Source: Actinomycetota bacterium (GTDB taxonomy: Bacteria > Actinomycetota > Actinomycetes > UBA12327). Taken from it: 6,987 bases of DNA. The DNA lies in the NCBI GenBank assembly GCA_003529305.1, contig DPWC01000139.1, forward strand, positions 1 through 6,987, given 5' to 3'. The notes under the pieces were generated by a model. It was not told the origin of the DNA, did no database searches, and saw only the letters and a list, made by a program, of their open reading frames with translations. Shown one piece after another: positions 4,788-6,987 of the stretch (position 1 is the stretch's first letter; the number at the start of each line of letters is the position of its first letter). The translations under genes were made by a program, and so were the position numbers.

Positions 4788-6987
4788 TTATTGTCCGCGA
4801 CGAACAGCGTCTGCCACAGCAGCCAGAACCGCGTCGGCCTTGGATCCATCCGGTGCGCCGCCCTGAGCGATGTCTTCCTTGCCGCCGCCACGCCCGCCTA
4901 CCGGCTCGAGAACCTCCCGCAGCACCGTCGCTGCGGAGAGTCCGATACCTCGAGCGGCGTCGGTCGTTGCCGCTACCGCTACCAGCTTGCCGTCCGTCGT
5001 GGCCAACGCGACAATGACGCCAAGATTGAACGCCACTCTCTGGCGTGCATCCAGCGCAACTTGTCGCACCTCGGCGGCCGTGGAGCCATCGGGAACCTTG
5101 ATGGCCAGCACCTTGGTGCCATCAACATCTATGGCAGATTCAGCCAGCGACGCTAGGTCGCCCTTTAGGCGATCGGCTCGCAGGCGCGAGATCTCCCGCT
5201 CCGCGTTCTTGACTTTCTCGAGCAAGCCAGCGATGCGCTCGGGCACCTCTTCGGGCCGCGCTTTGATCATCTGCGAGACCTGGGACAGCAGCACATGCTC
5301 ACGCGCTAGGAAGTCGTAGGCATCGACACCCACCAAGGCCTCGACCCGGCGCACGCCTGAGCCAATAGAGGCTTCACCGAGCAATGTGACAAGACCGACC
5401 TGTCCGGATCGAGCCGCATGCGTGCCGCCGCACAATTCGCGCGCCCAGTCCCCCACCGAAACCACCCGCACTTGGTCCCCGTACTTCTCACCAAAGAGGG
5501 CCATCGCGCCGATGTCACGGGCCTGCTGCTGACTCATCACCTCAGCGGTGACCGCAAGATCCGCCGCCAGGATGTCATTGACCCGATCTTGCACATCGAG
5601 CATTACCGACTCGGGTACCGCGCTGCTCGCGGCAAAGTCGAATCGGAATCGACCCGGTGCATTCTCCGAGCCAGCCTGAGTAGCCGTTTCACCCAGGATC
5701 TCACGAAAAGCCTTATGCACCAGATGTGTTGCCGTATGAGCCCGGGAGATGGCACGCCGGCGCTCAATGTCGACTTCTCCGACGGCAAGCGCATCCACGG
5801 CGATTTCACCGTCAACGACGCGACCACGGTGGACGATCAGTCCAGGCAGCGGTGACTGCACATCGTCAATCTCCACTCGCGTGCCATCGGACAAGGTGAC
5901 TACACCGCCATCGGCCAATTGACCGCCGCCTTCGGCATAAAACGCGGTGGCGTCGAGCACAACATCGACTGTCGTGCCCACGGTGGCACTCGACACTGGT
6001 TCACCGTCAACGATGAGGCCCCGCACGCGACTCTGGGTAGTGACCTCGTCGTACCCGGTGAATTGCACCGGCCCGCCTTCATCGAGCAACGCCCGAAACT
6101 GCGTCACATCGGCGTGGCCAGTTTTCTTGGCTCGAGCATCGGCCTTGGCGCGATCGCGTTGCTGGGTCATCAAACGGCGGAATCCGTCCTCATCCACGCT
6201 CAGGCCCTGCTCGGCGGCCATCTCCAGGGTCAGCTCAAAAGGAAAGCCGTAGGTGTCGTGCAGAGCGAATACCTGCGCACCCGGCAGAACCGCGTCACCT
6301 TGCTCCTTGGCCTGACGCACTGCGGTGTCCAGAATCGTGGTTCCTGTGCGCAGTGTTTGCCCGAAAGCGTCCTCCTCTGCACGCGCCACCGCCAAAATGC
6401 GCTCTGCGTCGTTGATCAACTCCGGATACTGCTCGCCCATCACCGCGATGGTGCGGCTCACGAGTTCGCCCATCGTGTGTTCCTGGGCGCCCAGCAGTCG
6501 CATCGAACGGACCACGCGGCGCATAATGCGTCGCAGCACATATCCGCGACCTTCATTGCCCGGCAACACCCCATCACCAATGAGCATCACGGTGGTGCGC
6601 GCATGATCACCCACAACCCGCAGGCGTACATCGGCTTCGGCGTCCGCGCCGTAGCGAATTCCCGTGAGTTCACTGGCGCGAGTGATGATGGCTCCGGTGG
6701 TGTCAATCTCGTAGATGTTGTCCACGCCCTGCAGCAGCGCAGCCATCCGCTCCAGACCGAGGCCCGTGTCAATGCTCTTTGCGGGAAGCTCACCGAGAAT
6801 GGGGAAATCCTCTTTGCCTTCGCCAGCGCCACGCTGAAATTGCATGAACACCAGATTCCACACTTCAAGGTAGCGATCCTCATCGACAACGGGCCCGCCC
6901 TCGCGACCGTACTCCGCCCCACGGTCGTAGTAGATCTCGCTACATGGCCCACACGGACCGGGAACACCCATGGACCAGAAGTTGTCG
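4788..6987 (-). CDS. alaS: Alanyl-tRNA synthetase, lacking its N-terminus (5' end beyond window)
   Basis: AlaRS is a class II synthetase that charges tRNA-Ala and hydrolyses mischarged Ser- or Gly-tRNA. The window holds 732 residues, starting at DNFWSMGVPGPCGPCSEIYY; full-length family members have roughly 880, so about 150 N-terminal residues including class II motifs 1 and 2 are missing. Numbering from the Met at 6971, the aminoacylation part has EVWNLVFMQF (36-45) and class II motif 3 DTGLGLER (68-75). The tRNA-recognition region has GRGYVLRRIMRR (141-152). The editing domain has FYAEGGGQLADGG (344-356) and the zinc-type ligands HTATH (His412, His416) and CGGTH (Cys514, His518). A coiled-coil stretch (about 583-604) leads to the C-Ala domain with GGRGGGKEDIAQGG (692-705). 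All visible key residues are intact. That internal Met is not the true start, because the conserved sequence continues upstream of it to the edge. ruvX follows after five bases. Confidence 0.97.
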   Translation of the reverse strand, partial: DNFWSMGVPGPCGPCSEIYYDRGAEYGREGGPVVDEDRYLEVWNLVFMQFQRGAGEGKEDFPILGELPAKSIDTGLGLERMAALLQGVDNIYEIDTTGAIITRASELTGIRYGADAEADVRLRVVGDHARTTVMLIGDGVLPGNEGRGYVLRRIMRRVVRSMRLLGAQEHTMGELVSRTIAVMGEQYPELINDAERILAVARAEEDAFGQTLRTGTTILDTAVRQAKEQGDAVLPGAQVFALHDTYGFPFELTLEMAAEQGLSVDEDGFRRLMTQQRDRAKADARAKKTGHADVTQFRALLDEGGPVQFTGYDEVTTQSRVRGLIVDGEPVSSATVGTTVDVVLDATAFYAEGGGQLADGGVVTLSDGTRVEIDDVQSPLPGLIVHRGRVVDGEIAVDALAVGEVDIERRRAISRAHTATHLVHKAFREILGETATQAGSENAPGRFRFDFAASSAVPESVMLDVQDRVNDILAADLAVTAEVMSQQQARDIGAMALFGEKYGDQVRVVSVGDWARELCGGTHAARSGQVGLVTLLGEASIGSGVRRVEALVGVDAYDFLAREHVLLSQVSQMIKARPEEVPERIAGLLEKVKNAEREISRLRADRLKGDLASLAESAIDVDGTKVLAIKVPDGSTAAEVRQVALDARQRVAFNLGVIVALATTDGKLVAVAATTDAARGIGLSAATVLREVLEPVGGRGGGKEDIAQGGAPDGSKADAVLAAVADAVRRGQ

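Noticed and set aside
4788..6971. Internal Met at 6971 as the alaS start
   Set aside because: Conserved AlaRS sequence (DNFWS) continues in frame upstream of it to the window edge, and about 150 N-terminal residues would be missing, so the gene is simply cut by the window.

Overview
The window is a compact run of six genes, all on the minus strand, so transcription goes right to left: alaS (5' end outside the window) > ruvX > mltG > aroE > pilB > pilT (3' end outside the window). The GC content is high (about 60% by eye). GTG and TTG start codons are used, and alaS-ruvX-mltG-aroE is the order known from Actinomycetota such as mycobacteria. This points to an actinobacterium, but the species cannot be named from this sequence alone.

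Region by region. 4788-6987 holds most of alanyl-tRNA synthetase. After a 5-base gap comes ruvX (4327-4782), a YqgF-family nuclease. mltG (3266-4330) starts inside the ruvX stop codon, giving an ATGA overlap. It encodes a membrane-anchored lytic transglycosylase. aroE (2451-3269) starts inside the mltG stop codon, again as ATGA, and encodes shikimate dehydrogenase. After about 20 bases comes pilB (709-2430), the type IV pilus extension ATPase. A 73-base gap with a strong Shine-Dalgarno leads into pilT (1-635), the retraction ATPase, of which only the N-terminal 211 residues are present.

The first four genes are housekeeping: tRNA charging, 16S rRNA maturation or recombination, glycan strand termination, and the shikimate pathway. 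The last two are the cytoplasmic motors of a type IV pilus and probably begin a pilus cluster continuing past the left edge. The tight spacing and stop/start overlaps suggest one transcription unit with coupled translation, at least from alaS to pilB. No promoter or terminator is evident.

I found no mobile element, CRISPR array, RNA gene or clearly new system. The points most worth a second look are a pair of MshEN-type (possible cyclic-di-GMP-binding) 24-residue motifs at the PilB N-terminus, an unusual Ala/Pro/Ser/Thr-rich extension of about 115 residues on PilT, and uncertain start codons for pilB and mltG.
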